DNA of 64,000 bases from Ignavibacteria bacterium (GTDB lineage: Bacteria > Bacteroidota > Ignavibacteria > Tepidaquicellales > OLB5): contig JAFLBX010000001.1 in assembly GCA_017303675.1 (NCBI GenBank), positions 1,003,970-1,067,969 on the forward strand, read 5' to 3'. Both the position numbers and the translations under genes were made by a program. Numbering within the stretch: the first letter of the stretch is position 1; the number at the start of each line of letters is the position of its first letter. This document shows positions 48,706 to 57,370 of this stretch, in pieces. Under the pieces are notes generated by a model. It had not been told where the DNA came from, made no database searches, and saw only the letters and a program-made list of their open reading frames with translations.

Positions 48706-50720
48706 TGGAAGCCCGTCCTGCAAACCTAAGTTATATTCCTTTTTACTTTTTTATGCTTGTTGTTGTATCTGTGCCTTTGGCAATAACTATGTTTTTTGAA
48801 AACCCGGTTGATCTGGTTAAAATGAGCGCTTTTATTATTACCGGTTCATTTTTTGTTATGTTCAGCACCGCGCATTTTGCTGAAAATACTTTAAGAAGTG
48901 GGCAAAACACCCCTTTTAGTTTCAATAGTTCGCTGGATGTTCCAGTACTAATATTTATTTGCGCCGCAGTCCTTTCAACAATATTCTCACTTAATCCAAA
49001 GATCAGCGTATTTGGCCAATATCAAAGGCAAATCAGTTTAATTACATTTCTGTATCTGGCTGTTATTTATTTTTTATCCGGCGGCCTGTTAAGTGATAAA
49101 AAACGTTTTACCGGGTTATTTCTTACTGTTGAAATATTAGCTGTATTGGTTTCGGTGTATTCTTTTATACAGTTAGCCGGTTTTGATGCTTTTGGTATTC
49201 AGCAGCCGGGTTTAGATAGGCCTGTTTCTACTTTTGGGAATGCTGTTTTCTTCGGCGGATTTTTAACCCTCATCTTCCCATTTTCAATTCTGAATATTTC
49301 CTCTAAAAAAAACAATATCCTGAAAATTATTTTTCCGGCAATTATTGTCACGGGGATAGTTTTCTCAGGTACAAGATCAGCATACATTGCGTTAGCTGCA
49401 GAAACAGCATTGCTGATTGGATTGTATCTTTTTATCAAAAAGAAAAACGGTGCAGCAGGTGCAGAAAAAATAAATGAAGGCAGGTATATTAAGAATATAC
49501 TTTATCTGACCGGTGGTGTAGTGCTGGTTTTTCTGTTGTATATCCTGATTGCACCCGAAAGCTTTTTGTCACGCCGCATATTAAGTTTTTTCAGTTCATC
49601 AGATAACCCCAGGCTGGTATTATGGCAGGATTCGTTTAATTTGTTTTTAAAATATCCTGTGTTCGGAACTGGTATTGCGATGTTTTCATCTGCATTTGAA
49701 GAATTTTATTCTAACAGGCTCCGCTTCCTTGAAAGAACCGGTTACTTTGATAATCCGCATAACAACTTTTTGTACATGCTGTATTCGATGGGTTTGATCG
49801 GCATGCTGGCATATATCAGCATACTAGTTCAGGCATTAAGACGTTGCCTGGAAAATATCTTCAAAGGAACAGATTCTGATAAAAAAATAATTTTTATGGC
49901 TTTTGGGGCGTTCATCGCCGGGTACAGTGTGTATGGTTTAACTAATTTTGATGATATTTCCATTCTGCTGTATTTTTTTGTTTTTCTGGGAGCATTAAAA
50001 GCTGCAGATAGTGAAAAATCAAAAGAACTGATTTTTAACCGGAAATTAATTATAATGATTGCTATTCCCGTAATATTGGTTTGTTCATACAATATATACA
50101 GCAGCATTAATGATATGAAGGCAGACAGGTTCTTTAAGCTTGGCAATCAACTGATAAAACAGGGTAAGTTTGCCGAAGCTGTGTATAACATGAATACAGC
50201 CATTGCCATGAATGACTATTACACAGATTATAAATATGCGCTTGCAAATACAGTTTACCGGCAGGTTTTTTCCAGTGAAACAATGCCCAAAGAAACTAAA
50301 ATGAATCTTCTCAATCAGTCAGCAAGACAGGTTGAAGGGCTTAGAAATTCACATTACTTTATAAATGAATCGAACGCACTACTTTCTTTGATATATTACG
50401 AAATGGAAAGAGACCGGGAAGCATTGTTACTTGAAAAAGAAGTACTTGCAAAGGATTCAGTTAATATTTCTTACAGGATAAATCTGGCAAGGTACTACAT
50501 TAAAAAAGGAAATCTTACTAAAGCCGATGAGCTGATGAATGTAGTAATGCAGCTGCGGCCAAAATCTCTTGATGCATATTTAACCGCGGCCTACCTGAAT
50601 TTTAAGAAAGGAAATACGGAAGCTGCCCGGATGTACTGCGAACAAATACTAGCGTCAGAACCCGGAAACCAGTTTGCGCTTAAGCTGCTGAATGATATAA
50701 AATCAGATAAAAAGCCTTAG
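48705..50720 (+). CDS. O-antigen ligase/Wzy-like membrane protein with TPR tail
   Basis: 671 residues. About ten membrane helices in residues 10-450, with the Wzy_C region in the middle: GTRSAYIALAAETALLIGLY, SFLSRRILSFFSSSDNPRLVLWQDSFNLFLKYPVFGTGIAMFSS and GYFDNPHNNFLYMLYSMGLIGMLAY (the conserved His-rich periplasmic loop). The C-terminal ~200 residues are TPR-like (GNQLIKQGKFAEAVYNMNTAIAM, YYIKKGNLTKADELMNVVMQL, YLNFKKGNTEAARMYCEQIL). The Wzy_C family joins polysaccharides to lipid A core or polymerises or glycosylates proteins; which applies is not visible. Coupled to mscS upstream. Confidence 0.85.
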   Translation: MEARPANLSYIPFYFFMLVVVSVPLAITMFFENPVDLVKMSAFIITGSFFVMFSTAHFAENTLRSGQNTPFSFNSSLDVPVLIFICAAVLSTIFSLNPKISVFGQYQRQISLITFLYLAVIYFLSGGLLSDKKRFTGLFLTVEILAVLVSVYSFIQLAGFDAFGIQQPGLDRPVSTFGNAVFFGGFLTLIFPFSILNISSKKNNILKIIFPAIIVTGIVFSGTRSAYIALAAETALLIGLYLFIKKKNGAAGAEKINEGRYIKNILYLTGGVVLVFLLYILIAPESFLSRRILSFFSSSDNPRLVLWQDSFNLFLKYPVFGTGIAMFSSAFEEFYSNRLRFLERTGYFDNPHNNFLYMLYSMGLIGMLAYISILVQALRRCLENIFKGTDSDKKIIFMAFGAFIAGYSVYGLTNFDDISILLYFFVFLGALKAADSEKSKELIFNRKLIIMIAIPVILVCSYNIYSSINDMKADRFFKLGNQLIKQGKFAEAVYNMNTAIAMNDYYTDYKYALANTVYRQVFSSETMPKETKMNLLNQSARQVEGLRNSHYFINESNALLSLIYYEMERDREALLLEKEVLAKDSVNISYRINLARYYIKKGNLTKADELMNVVMQLRPKSLDAYLTAAYLNFKKGNTEAARMYCEQILASEPGNQFALKLLNDIKSDKKP

Positions 50721-50748
50721 TGTTAAAACATTAAACTAATTTCAGAAT

Positions 50749-51654
50749 CTATTTTACAAGGATCATTTTTTTTGTATCTGTAAAATTATCAGTGATGATC
50801 CGGTAGAAATATATCCCGCTTGAAATATCTAACGCAGTAAATGATGTTTCATACTTGCCGGCCCCCAGTTCACTATCCACCAAAACATTTATTTCCTTAC
50901 CCGCAGAATTATAGATAATAATTTTCACGTTTGTTCGTTCGGTTATATCAAACCGTATTTTGGTCGTTGGATTGAACGGGTTTGGGTAGTTGTTATGTAG
51001 TTTGAAATCTACAGGAACTTCTGTTGAATATTGAGGAATTCCTGATAAGAATGATGGCTTTACCAGCACTTCATCAACATAAAGATTATTACCGTTCCCA
51101 CCGGCTGCCTGAAAACATATTCTGTTTGTATTTAGCGGCAGATAAATGCTTTTGTTCTGCCATTGATTGCAGGTAGGTGTAAAATATGTAGATGTTGCAG
51201 GCGCAGTCATTAACGTGCCGCTGTTAAATGAACTGAACAATTGCCATGTGGTGCCTGAATTCGTTGAAATAAATATCTCAAGTGACTCAGTTACTCCCGG
51301 TTTCTGGCAATATGCCTCTGAAAATATCAGTGAATCTCTGCTTGTGGATGTTGGAATGAACACAGGCGAAATAAGTCTTGCAACCTGTCCGCTGGGTGAA
51401 ATATTAAAGGGAATGAAAGCTGAACGGTATGTATTACAATAAGCCCCGCTGGAAGCTTGTGCCCAATTATATGTTCCTGTAATAATTTGTGTCGACCAGC
51501 CAAAAGGCGGAAATGCCGGCGTATTAAAACCTTCACTCAAAATTTCCAATGGATAGTCTTTATCAGAAAAATTTTCGTCTTCCAAAAAAATTTGTGAAGA
51601 AATATTACAGGTGATAAGAAGCAGGGTAAATATTATTATTTTAGACTTTTTCAT
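50749..51654 (-). CDS. Secreted choice-of-anchor J protein with T9SS sorting domain
   Basis: 301 residues from ATG 51654, where a signal peptide begins (MKKSKIIIFTLLLITCNISSQ). A longer frame to 51810 runs into the RNase P RNA and is rejected. Residues ~40-215 are a beta-sandwich of choice-of-anchor J type (LSEGFNTPAFPPFGWS, SGQVARLISPVFIP, RDSLIFSEAYC, LEIFISTNSGTTWQLFSSF, LYVDEVLV). The T9SS domain is DFKLHNNYPNPFNPTTKIRF ... KKMILVK. Single gene, downstream of rnpB on the same strand. Confidence 0.87.
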   Translation of the reverse strand: MKKSKIIIFTLLLITCNISSQIFLEDENFSDKDYPLEILSEGFNTPAFPPFGWSTQIITGTYNWAQASSGAYCNTYRSAFIPFNISPSGQVARLISPVFIPTSTSRDSLIFSEAYCQKPGVTESLEIFISTNSGTTWQLFSSFNSGTLMTAPATSTYFTPTCNQWQNKSIYLPLNTNRICFQAAGGNGNNLYVDEVLVKPSFLSGIPQYSTEVPVDFKLHNNYPNPFNPTTKIRFDITERTNVKIIIYNSAGKEINVLVDSELGAGKYETSFTALDISSGIYFYRIITDNFTDTKKMILVK

Positions 51655-51727
51655 AGGTATAAAGTCCTTTCGGCTTGTTATACAAAAATAGATAACAAAG
51701 GCAGAATTTGCAAGTAAATAATAAAAC

Positions 51728-52100
51728 GGAAAGCTCATAAGCCGGATCCTGTTCCCGCCCCTTGCGGGGCATGGGCAGCCATTTATCTTGTGCAGCCTAC
51801 CCTGTATCACACTGCCTTGGCAGATTCAGACGGGCAGCCCGAAAGTGATACTTTACGCGGCCTTGCACTCATGCAGGGTTTATCTTGCAGCATTCATTAC
51901 TGAATGCACGGTGGTCTCTTACACCGCCTTTTCACCTTTTCCAATCGGGTTGCCCCGAATGGTAGTTTGTTTTCTGTGATACTGATCCGTTACAGCGGGT
52001 TTGCCCCGCTGCACCCGCGCTTTCACACGGTGCATTGCCCTTGAGTGTCCGGACTTTCCTCTCCCAACTGTTACATTGAAAGCGGCTGCTTGAGCTTTCC
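51728..52100 (-). ncRNA. rnpB: RNase P RNA
   Basis: On the minus strand the conserved 5' core GAGGAAAGTCCGGACACTC lies near 52049-52067, and P1 is formed by GGAAAGCTCA...CAGCCG at the 5' end with CGGCTTATGAGCTTTCC at the 3' end. Further signs are GGGTGCAGCGGGGCAAACCCGC, the AGAGACCACCG element and the 3' ACAGGATCCGGCTTATGAG. This is a complete bacterial RNase P RNA of about 373 nt that removes tRNA 5' leaders. TATTTTTG on the minus strand (52130-52123) is a likely -7 promoter element. Confidence 0.95.
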
Positions 52101-52188
52101 TTTTATTAGAAATATCTTAAAGCAAAAATAATGATTTTAAGTTCCATTTGAGAGGGAATATTGCTGCAGCGCTGAGATATTCTGGATA

Positions 52189-52614
52189 TTAAAGGCTGTT
52201 TTTATTATCTATACCCATATTAGCAAGCTTATCTGCTTCTTTATTCAGTTTTCTTTCAACATGATTTATCTTGTAGGGTATCTTCAGTTCGTTTATCAAT
52301 GTGTTGAATTTTTTAAAAAGCGGCTTTAAACCTTCATCCTTAACTTTGTATTCCAGCCTTAGCTGTTTAACCATCAGCTCACTATCTGCAAAGAACTCTA
52401 TAAATTCTATCTGAATTGTTTCTTTTAATTCCCTTATCAGATCCAAACTTTTTATAAGCGCAAGGTATTCAGCCTGGTTGTTAGTGGTTTTGCCAATGTA
52501 TTCATTCCACTTCTTAATAATGTTATCACTCTCATCATAAACTATGATCCCTATCCCGGCTTCGCCCGGGTTGCCGCGCGAAGCGCCATCTGTAAAAACT
52601 TTAAGTTTGCCCAA
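52189..52614 (-). CDS. RNase HI-like protein
   Basis: 141 residues from a TTG at 52614, 5 nt after the stop of the upstream gene. A TTG at 52644 would add ten residues overlapping it. RNase H fold: LKVFTDGASRGNPGEAGIGIIVYD (first Asp), NNQAEYLALIKSLDLI (catalytic Glu), FFADSELMVKQL (second Asp), HVERKLNKEADKLANMGI (last acidic residue after a conserved His-like turn). It matches the reverse-transcriptase-like RVT_3/RNase HI group and should cut RNA in RNA-DNA hybrids. Both starts are non-ATG and there is no clear Shine-Dalgarno. Confidence 0.88.
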   Translation of the reverse strand: MGKLKVFTDGASRGNPGEAGIGIIVYDESDNIIKKWNEYIGKTTNNQAEYLALIKSLDLIRELKETIQIEFIEFFADSELMVKQLRLEYKVKDEGLKPLFKKFNTLINELKIPYKINHVERKLNKEADKLANMGIDNKNSL

Positions 52615-52618
52615 TAAG

Positions 52619-53350
52619 CTACGCGGTAATAATTTCTTCGGCAATCAGTATTCTGCCGCAGGATTCACATGCGTAGAATTTATCGGCAGTACGTATTTCA
52701 ATTGCTTTTTGCGGAGGTATTGAGCTGTAACATCCCAGGCATGACCCTTTTCTAACAACTGCAACAGCTTCACCATACTTAACGCTGCTTATCCTGTCGT
52801 AATATGCCAGGTCTTCGGGCTCTATACTTTTTATTATCTCTTCTCTTTGTGAATTCAGCTCGGTTTCTTCTTCACCGGTTTGTTTGGTCAGTTCTTCAAG
52901 CTCTTTTAAGTTCTGGTCCAGCTCAACGTTTACATCTTCAAGCTGACCGGCTATGAGCACAAGTTCGTTTTCAATTGCTGATTTGCGGGCTGAATTATCA
53001 TCCTTTGCAGCCTTTTCGTTTTCTTTTATCTTTGTTGTAGCTTCATCAATTTCTTTGGCAAGCGCATCATATTCTTTGTTTGATTTTACCGCACCTGAAC
53101 GCAGTAACTCATCGTTTTTTTCTATTTTTTCCAGCAGGTGAGTGTTTTCGTTCTGAACGTTGTTTTCAGCTTCTACAATAGTATCAAGTTCCCTGCGTAG
53201 CTCATTGGCCCGCTCATCAAGCTCTCTTTTTTCAGAGCTCAGGTCCTCTATTTTTGCCGGTATATCACCCCGTAGACTGATAAGCTCATGCAGTTCTCTG
53301 TCTATTCTGTTAAGTTTGTAAAGCTGCAGAATTCTTTCTTTCATACTCAT
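52619..53350 (-). CDS. Coiled-coil protein with C-terminal C4 zinc ribbon
   Basis: 243 residues. Residues ~10-185 are an almost continuous antiparallel coiled coil (LSSEKRELDERANELRRELDTIVEAENN, SNKEYDALAKEIDEATTKIKENEK, IAGQLEDVNVELDQNLKELEELTKQ). The end holds a C4 zinc ribbon: GSCLGCYSSIPPQ and YACESCGRIL. This is the plan of the zf-RING_7/CT398-like family, whose members are implicated in flagellar or RNA-related complexes, but no role can be assigned here. Overlaps the Nif3-like gene upstream (ATGA-type, 53347-53350) and lies directly before the RNase H gene, so the three are an operon. Confidence 0.87.
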   Translation of the reverse strand: MSMKERILQLYKLNRIDRELHELISLRGDIPAKIEDLSSEKRELDERANELRRELDTIVEAENNVQNENTHLLEKIEKNDELLRSGAVKSNKEYDALAKEIDEATTKIKENEKAAKDDNSARKSAIENELVLIAGQLEDVNVELDQNLKELEELTKQTGEEETELNSQREEIIKSIEPEDLAYYDRISSVKYGEAVAVVRKGSCLGCYSSIPPQKAIEIRTADKFYACESCGRILIAEEIITA

Positions 53351-53988
53351 ATTACTTCAAAATTAATTATATTATTATTTTTTCTTATTACAAGTGTTTT
53401 TGTTTTTAAAGGTTTTATTTCATATTCTGTTTTACCTGTCAGGTCAATAAATGCTCTGTGAACTTTAGTGTTTAACAGTTTTACCGGCAAAGGTTCAGCC
53501 TTAAGCCTTGGACCTGCTTTTTTTATAAAATCCCCAAGCGTTACCGGCTTTTTAAAATGTAATAATGCTGTTTTTTTATTTACCTTATTATCTTTTACTA
53601 TAACCGGGTAGATCTCACATGCCGGCTCTTCATACGGATGAGCTGAATAAACAGTATTTATTACATTATCCAGGTCTTTTTGTTCACATATCATTTCAAG
53701 CCTCATCTCTTCAACCATCTCAAACTTACCTTTTTTGCCTGTAAACGGTTTGGATGAAGATGATCCTTTGAAAGTGCCTATTCCTGCAGTTCTGAAAGAA
53801 CACATTGAATATTTTCCTATATTACCTGCACCGGCAGAAGCCATTTTGAAAGTCAACTCATCTGCATTTTTTAACGGTACAAATACAGCTATTTTATATT
53901 TTCTTGCAAACACCGGTGAAACATATTCCAGTTTTTTTATATTTGCTGCAGGAAAGAACTTTTTCGCTGTATTTGAAGCATCAATCAT
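53347..53988 (-). CDS. Nif3-like protein reduced to the CutA-like insert region
   Basis: 213 residues. Residues 28-130 match the ferredoxin-like insert domain of YqfO/Nif3 proteins: KYKIAVFVPLKNADELTFKMASAGAGNIGKYSMCSFRTAGIGTFKG, the GKKGKFEMVEEMRLEMIC strand and INTVYSAHPYEEPACEIYPV. The rest (LGDFIKKAGPRLKAEPLPVKLL) resembles the linker after the insert. The metal-binding N- and C-terminal Nif3 halves are missing, so this is either a shortened paralogue or a free-standing insert protein. ATG 53988, no signal. It leads an operon with the zinc-ribbon and RNase H genes. A terminator-like hairpin lies 25 nt before its start. Confidence 0.75.
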   Translation of the reverse strand: MIDASNTAKKFFPAANIKKLEYVSPVFARKYKIAVFVPLKNADELTFKMASAGAGNIGKYSMCSFRTAGIGTFKGSSSSKPFTGKKGKFEMVEEMRLEMICEQKDLDNVINTVYSAHPYEEPACEIYPVIVKDNKVNKKTALLHFKKPVTLGDFIKKAGPRLKAEPLPVKLLNTKVHRAFIDLTGKTEYEIKPLKTKTLVIRKNNNIINFEVI

Positions 53989-54012
53989 AAATAAATATCT
54001 TTAAATTACGTA

Positions 54013-54049
54013 TAAAAAAAATGTCCCGCTTTTATATAGTCGGGACATC
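54013..54049 (-). terminator. Terminator-like hairpin in the leader of the Nif3-like gene
   Basis: ATGTCCCG/CGGGACAT (54021-54028 with 54041-54048); on the minus strand it is followed by TTTTTTTTA. It sits upstream of, and in the same direction as, the gene starting at 53988, so it would end a leader transcript rather than a gene. Attenuation or a small RNA could explain it. Confidence 0.6.
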
Positions 54050-54214
54050 AGATTCTGTGTTCAAATAAAATGGTTTTAAGCCTGAATAATATAAGAAATT
54101 TTGTTGAATTACTTATCATATTAATACTAAAATAGTTTTACTTACTTTTAAATTCAATGCAAAAGGGTAAGTGCGTTCAGAATGCAGGACTGTAAAATCA
54201 GAACAAAATCAGCT

Positions 54215-54222
54215 ATAAATTT
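54215..54222 (+). promoter_or_regulatory. Probable -7 element
   Basis: TAAATTTG matches TAnnTTTG 29 nt before the start of the CoA-binding protein gene. No clear -33 TTG at the usual distance. Confidence 0.35.
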
Positions 54223-54250
54223 GTTTTTATAATATAATAAAATAAATAGT

Positions 54251-54655
54251 ATGAAATTAATTGATGAAATGCTTCAAAATACCAAAACTATAGCTGTAAT
54301 TGGGGCTAAAAAAGATGAGTGGGAATATGCCTATAAAGTACCTCTATATATGTTACAGCATGATTATATGGTATTTCCTGTAAACCCTAAGCTTGAAGGG
54401 ACTGAACTTTTTGGGCAGCCTGTTATTGATAAAGTTAACCGCTTAATTGACCCGATTGATATGGTACTTATTTTCCGCAGGCCTGAATTTTTATATGACC
54501 ATGCACTGGAAATACTGCAGATGGCACCAAAGCCAAAATATGTATGGTTTCAGCTGGGGATATATAACGACAGCGCAGCGAAGCTGCTTGAAGAAAACGG
54601 GTTTAAAGTTATACAGAACAGGTGCATTATGGTTGAGCATGCTAACCTGCAATAA
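54251..54655 (+). CDS. CoA-binding domain protein
   Basis: 134 residues, one complete CoA_binding_2 domain with a Rossmann fold: TIAVIGAKKDEWEYAYKVPLYMLQHDYMVFPVNPKLEGTELFGQPVI, DMVLIFRRPEF, KPKYVWFQLGIYNDSAAKLLEENGFKVIQNRCIMVEH. This is the YccU type that binds acyl-CoA or CoA-like nucleotides; its exact role is unknown. Single gene on the plus strand with divergent and convergent neighbours. ATG at 54251. Confidence 0.9.
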   Translation: MKLIDEMLQNTKTIAVIGAKKDEWEYAYKVPLYMLQHDYMVFPVNPKLEGTELFGQPVIDKVNRLIDPIDMVLIFRRPEFLYDHALEILQMAPKPKYVWFQLGIYNDSAAKLLEENGFKVIQNRCIMVEHANLQ

Positions 54656-54691
54656 TTATATTTAAGAAACCCGGTTTATTTTAAATATATA

Positions 54692-55132
54692 CTATTGCTC
54701 ACCTGCAGAGCTTTTTGGCTTTACGCGTGAGATGACATCTGTTAAACTAAGCGATGTTTCTTTGAATGAAAAATAATATTCATTTGATCTGAAATCCACA
54801 TATTTTTGCAGAAGAAAGTTTTTCACCTGGCCTTCTTTTTCAAGCTGTACAAGCCATGTGCTTGGTGTTACTTCAATAACCGATGCCCCGTTATAGTTTG
54901 CTCCCAGTTTAAATATCTCTGTTTCCAGAAATGAAGCAAGATCCTCGTCCTCACTATCACCAAGGAAATCAATTAATATTGAAGCTGAGAATTTTTCTTC
55001 AGGCGATAAGTTTGTATCAGCGGGTGAATCATTATCTTCCTGTGGAGTCTTTTGCTGCTGTGTATCAGGTTTATCTTCTTTTGAACATGCAATCAGCGAA
55101 ACGAAAGTTAAAAGTAATATTATATATTTCAT
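54692..55132 (-). CDS. Small lipoprotein
   Basis: 146 residues. Lipoprotein signal MKYIILLLTFVSLIAC with the lipobox LIAC (Cys16), then a disordered Lys/Asp/Gln stretch to ~45 and a small alpha/beta domain (SASILIDFLGDSEDEDLASFLETEIFKLG, ASVIEVTPSTWLVQLEKEGQVKNFLLQKYVDFRSNEYYFSFKE). Outer-membrane or periplasmic-side location inferred from the signal. No known family recognised. The gene upstream (spt-like) ends before a terminator, so this is probably transcribed alone. Confidence 0.72.
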   Translation of the reverse strand: MKYIILLLTFVSLIACSKEDKPDTQQQKTPQEDNDSPADTNLSPEEKFSASILIDFLGDSEDEDLASFLETEIFKLGANYNGASVIEVTPSTWLVQLEKEGQVKNFLLQKYVDFRSNEYYFSFKETSLSLTDVISRVKPKSSAGEQ

Positions 55133-55180
55133 TAATTTTCTTATTTTTTAATTCTGATTTTTTAGTTTAATTTGTTTTAT

Positions 55181-55209
55181 TAAAAAACCCACGGCATATG
55201 GCCGTGGGT
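55181..55209 (-). terminator. Intrinsic terminator of the spt-like gene
   Basis: ACCCACGGC/GCCGTGGGT (55187-55195 with 55201-55209). On the minus strand the stem is followed by TTTTTT. It lies 39 nt past the stop at 55248. Confidence 0.85.
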
Positions 55210-55247
55210 AATATTTATAGAATTAATTCTATCTCAATAACAGAGCT

Positions 55248-56444
55248 TTATTTTATCAGTTCCAGCTCTTTCCCGATATCATTAAAAAGCTCAAGTATCC
55301 TGTCAAGATGTTCCTTTTCATGCGAAGCCATATATGATGTGCGCAGCATTGAAAGATGCGGCGGCACTCCCGGCGGTACAAAAGCATTTGTGAATACTCC
55401 TGCATCAAACAGCTTGCGCCAGAATACCAGCGTTTTATCAAACACACCAAGAATTACCGGAACGATCCCGGTCACACCTTCAATAATAGTATATCCCTGT
55501 GCTTTTAAGCCTGCGCGCATATAATCTGCATTTGCAATTAGGCGGTCAATTCTTTCAGGCTCTGCTTCAAGAATTTCCAGGGCTGCCATTGCTGCGGCAA
55601 CGCTTGCCGGTGTTGGTGAAGCACTGAAAATCAGCGCAGGTGCATGATGTTTAATGTAGTTTATAACTCTTTCGCTGCCGGCAACAAAACCGCCAAGTGA
55701 GGCGAATGTTTTTGAAAATGTACCCATAGTCATATCTACCTTATCCATTAAACCGTAGTGTGACCCGGTTCCTCTTCCGCCTACACCTATAACGCCAACT
55801 GAATGCGCGTCATCAATAAGTATCCTTGCTCCGAATTTTTCAGCAAGCTCAACCATTCTTGGTAAATGAACAATTTCTCCTGTGGTTGAAAACACTCCGT
55901 CTGAAACGATAAGTATGCCCCTGTCTTTCGGGACTTTGTTCAGAACTGCCTCAAGGTCATCCATATCGTTATGCTTGTAGCGTTTGAATTCTGCAAAAGC
56001 GCCCTTTGCCATCAGGTCTGCAGCTACAATACATGCATGGTTATCTTTATCAGAAATTACATATTCACCTTTTTGAACCAGTGTTGGAATAATAGCCTGT
56101 GCTGTCTGGTAACCGGTTGAAAGCAACAGAACAGCTTCAGTACCAAAGAATTTAGCCATTCTTTTTTCAAGCTCTATATGCAGGTCCAATGTACCTGTTA
56201 AATATCTCGAACCGCTGCATCCTGTGCCGTATTTTTCAATGGCTTTAATTGCTGCTTCTTTTACTTTTGGGTGTGCTGTTAAGCCAAGGTAATTGTTGGA
56301 ACCCGCCATGATCATTTTTTTACCTTCAATCTGAACCACGGGACCTTCATTTTCCTCAATTGGCCTGAAATAGGGGTAAAGCCCTGATTTTTTAACTTCA
56401 TCAGCCCTTGTAAAATCAAAACACTTCTGAAATAGATCTGCCAC
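55248..56444 (-). CDS. spt: Serine palmitoyltransferase-like alpha-oxoamine synthase
   Basis: 398 residues, GTG start. PLP-dependent alpha-oxoamine synthase: [49 protein letters not shown] (PLP-stacking His136), [26 protein letters not shown] and [15 protein letters not shown] with PLP Lys245. The group includes serine palmitoyltransferase, KBL and BioF. The sequence around the lysine and the absence of biotin or threonine neighbours favour serine palmitoyltransferase of the Bacteroidota type, making 3-ketosphinganine from serine and an acyl-CoA or acyl-ACP. The epimerase gene at 57371 may act in the same pathway. The specific substrate is an inference. Confidence 0.8.
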   Translation of the reverse strand: MADLFQKCFDFTRADEVKKSGLYPYFRPIEENEGPVVQIEGKKMIMAGSNNYLGLTAHPKVKEAAIKAIEKYGTGCSGSRYLTGTLDLHIELEKRMAKFFGTEAVLLLSTGYQTAQAIIPTLVQKGEYVISDKDNHACIVAADLMAKGAFAEFKRYKHNDMDDLEAVLNKVPKDRGILIVSDGVFSTTGEIVHLPRMVELAEKFGARILIDDAHSVGVIGVGGRGTGSHYGLMDKVDMTMGTFSKTFASLGGFVAGSERVINYIKHHAPALIFSASPTPASVAAAMAALEILEAEPERIDRLIANADYMRAGLKAQGYTIIEGVTGIVPVILGVFDKTLVFWRKLFDAGVFTNAFVPPGVPPHLSMLRTSYMASHEKEHLDRILELFNDIGKELELIK

Positions 56445-56469
56445 TTAAAACGCTCCCCGGCAAAAATTA

Positions 56470-56522
56470 TGCCTGTAAATTGAATTAACGTAATAAATTG
56501 AATTTACGTAATAAATTGAATA
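56470..56522. repeat. Tandem repeat, ~18-bp unit
   Basis: The unit TAAATTGAATTTACGTAA is repeated about 2.8 times (TTAACG in the first unit, TTTACG in the second, a partial third). It lies between the spt-like gene's start and the RAYT remnant, in the region that should contain the spt promoter. Confidence 0.7.
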
Positions 56523-56584
56523 TGTTTGAAAACAAATTTACTTCATTTCTGAAATTATAACAAGGAAAATCACGATTTATAAAA

Positions 56585-57268
56585 ATGAACGGGGTGTACT
56601 ATAAAAGAAACTTACCCCACTATCAGCCCGGAAATACAGATTATTTTGTTACATTCAGGCTGGCAAATTCATTGCCAAAAAAGGTAATTGATAACCTGTA
56701 AAATGAATATAGCATTTTGATCAATGAAACTGGAAAAATCAACGATTTATCAAAAAGAAAAAGAGCAATACTGCGAAATGGAAAACAATATTTCAGAAAA
56801 TTTGACAACCTGCTTGATGGTTCGCAAACCGGTCCATTGTGGCTAAAAGAAGAGCCTATTGCAAACATTATCTGTGAAAGTATAATTTACAGAGATAAAA
56901 AACAGTATGATCTGCACTGTTTTACTATAATGCCTAATCATGTACATGTAGTATTTAGTATCGAAGATGTTAATGTAGGTCGAATCGCTGATTCGACTGC
57001 CCGAAACAGCGTTTCGGGCTACAGAGTTACAAAAATTTTACAGGACTTGAAAAAATTCACAGCTATTGAATCTAATAAAATATTAAAAAGAAGCGGACAA
57101 TTTTGGCAGAATGAAAGTTATGACCATGTTATCCGGAATTCAACTGAGTACAGAAATGTAATAAATTATGTGATCAACAACCCGGTAAAAGCGGGACTTG
57201 TTGACAATGCAGAAAATTGGAAATGGACATATATTGCAGATCCAGTAAAAGAATTTTTAGCGAAATAA
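56585..57268 (+). pseudogene. REP-associated tyrosine transposase (RAYT, Y1_Tnp), interrupted by a nonsense codon
   Basis: An open frame starts MNGVYYKRNLPHYQPGNTDY, with FVTFRLANSLPKK next. It stops at TAA 56699-56701 and continues in the same frame to 57268. The rest shows the IS200/IS605-like transposase family: MPNHVHVVFS with the HUH motif, FWQNESYDHVIRNS with the catalytic Tyr and YVINNPVKAGLV. The single-base change from a sense codon (Gln or Lys) to TAA disables the full-length protein unless readthrough occurs. Residues between ED and VTKILQ come from a 50-nt REP copy (56975-57024). RAYTs move or nick REP palindromes as single-copy domesticated genes. Confidence 0.85.
56975..57024 (+). 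repeat. REP element inside the RAYT pseudogene
   Basis: GTAGGTCGAATCGCTGATTC...CTACAG contains two palindromes, TCGAATCGCTGATTCGA and CCCGAAACAGCGTTTCGGG. It is 96% identical (48 of 50) to the copy at 57273-57322 just after the gene. Confidence 0.9.
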
Positions 57269-57272
57269 AGAT

Positions 57273-57322
57273 GTAGGTCGAATCGCCGATTCAACTGCCC
57301 GAAACAGCGTTTCGGGCTACAG
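57273..57322 (+). repeat. REP element downstream of the RAYT pseudogene
   Basis: Same 50-nt unit as at 56975-57024 with two differences, starting 5 nt after the pseudogene's stop. The CCCGAAAC/GTTTCGGG stem is intact; the first palindrome carries the changes. Confidence 0.9.
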
Positions 57323-57370
57323 TTTTTAATAGAGAATTAATTATAAAATGAAGTTAAATAATACATTATA

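Noticed and set aside
51655-51810. Longer start for the choice-of-anchor J gene at 51810
   Set aside because: The extra 52 residues run into the RNase P RNA gene and precede a clear signal peptide starting at 51654.
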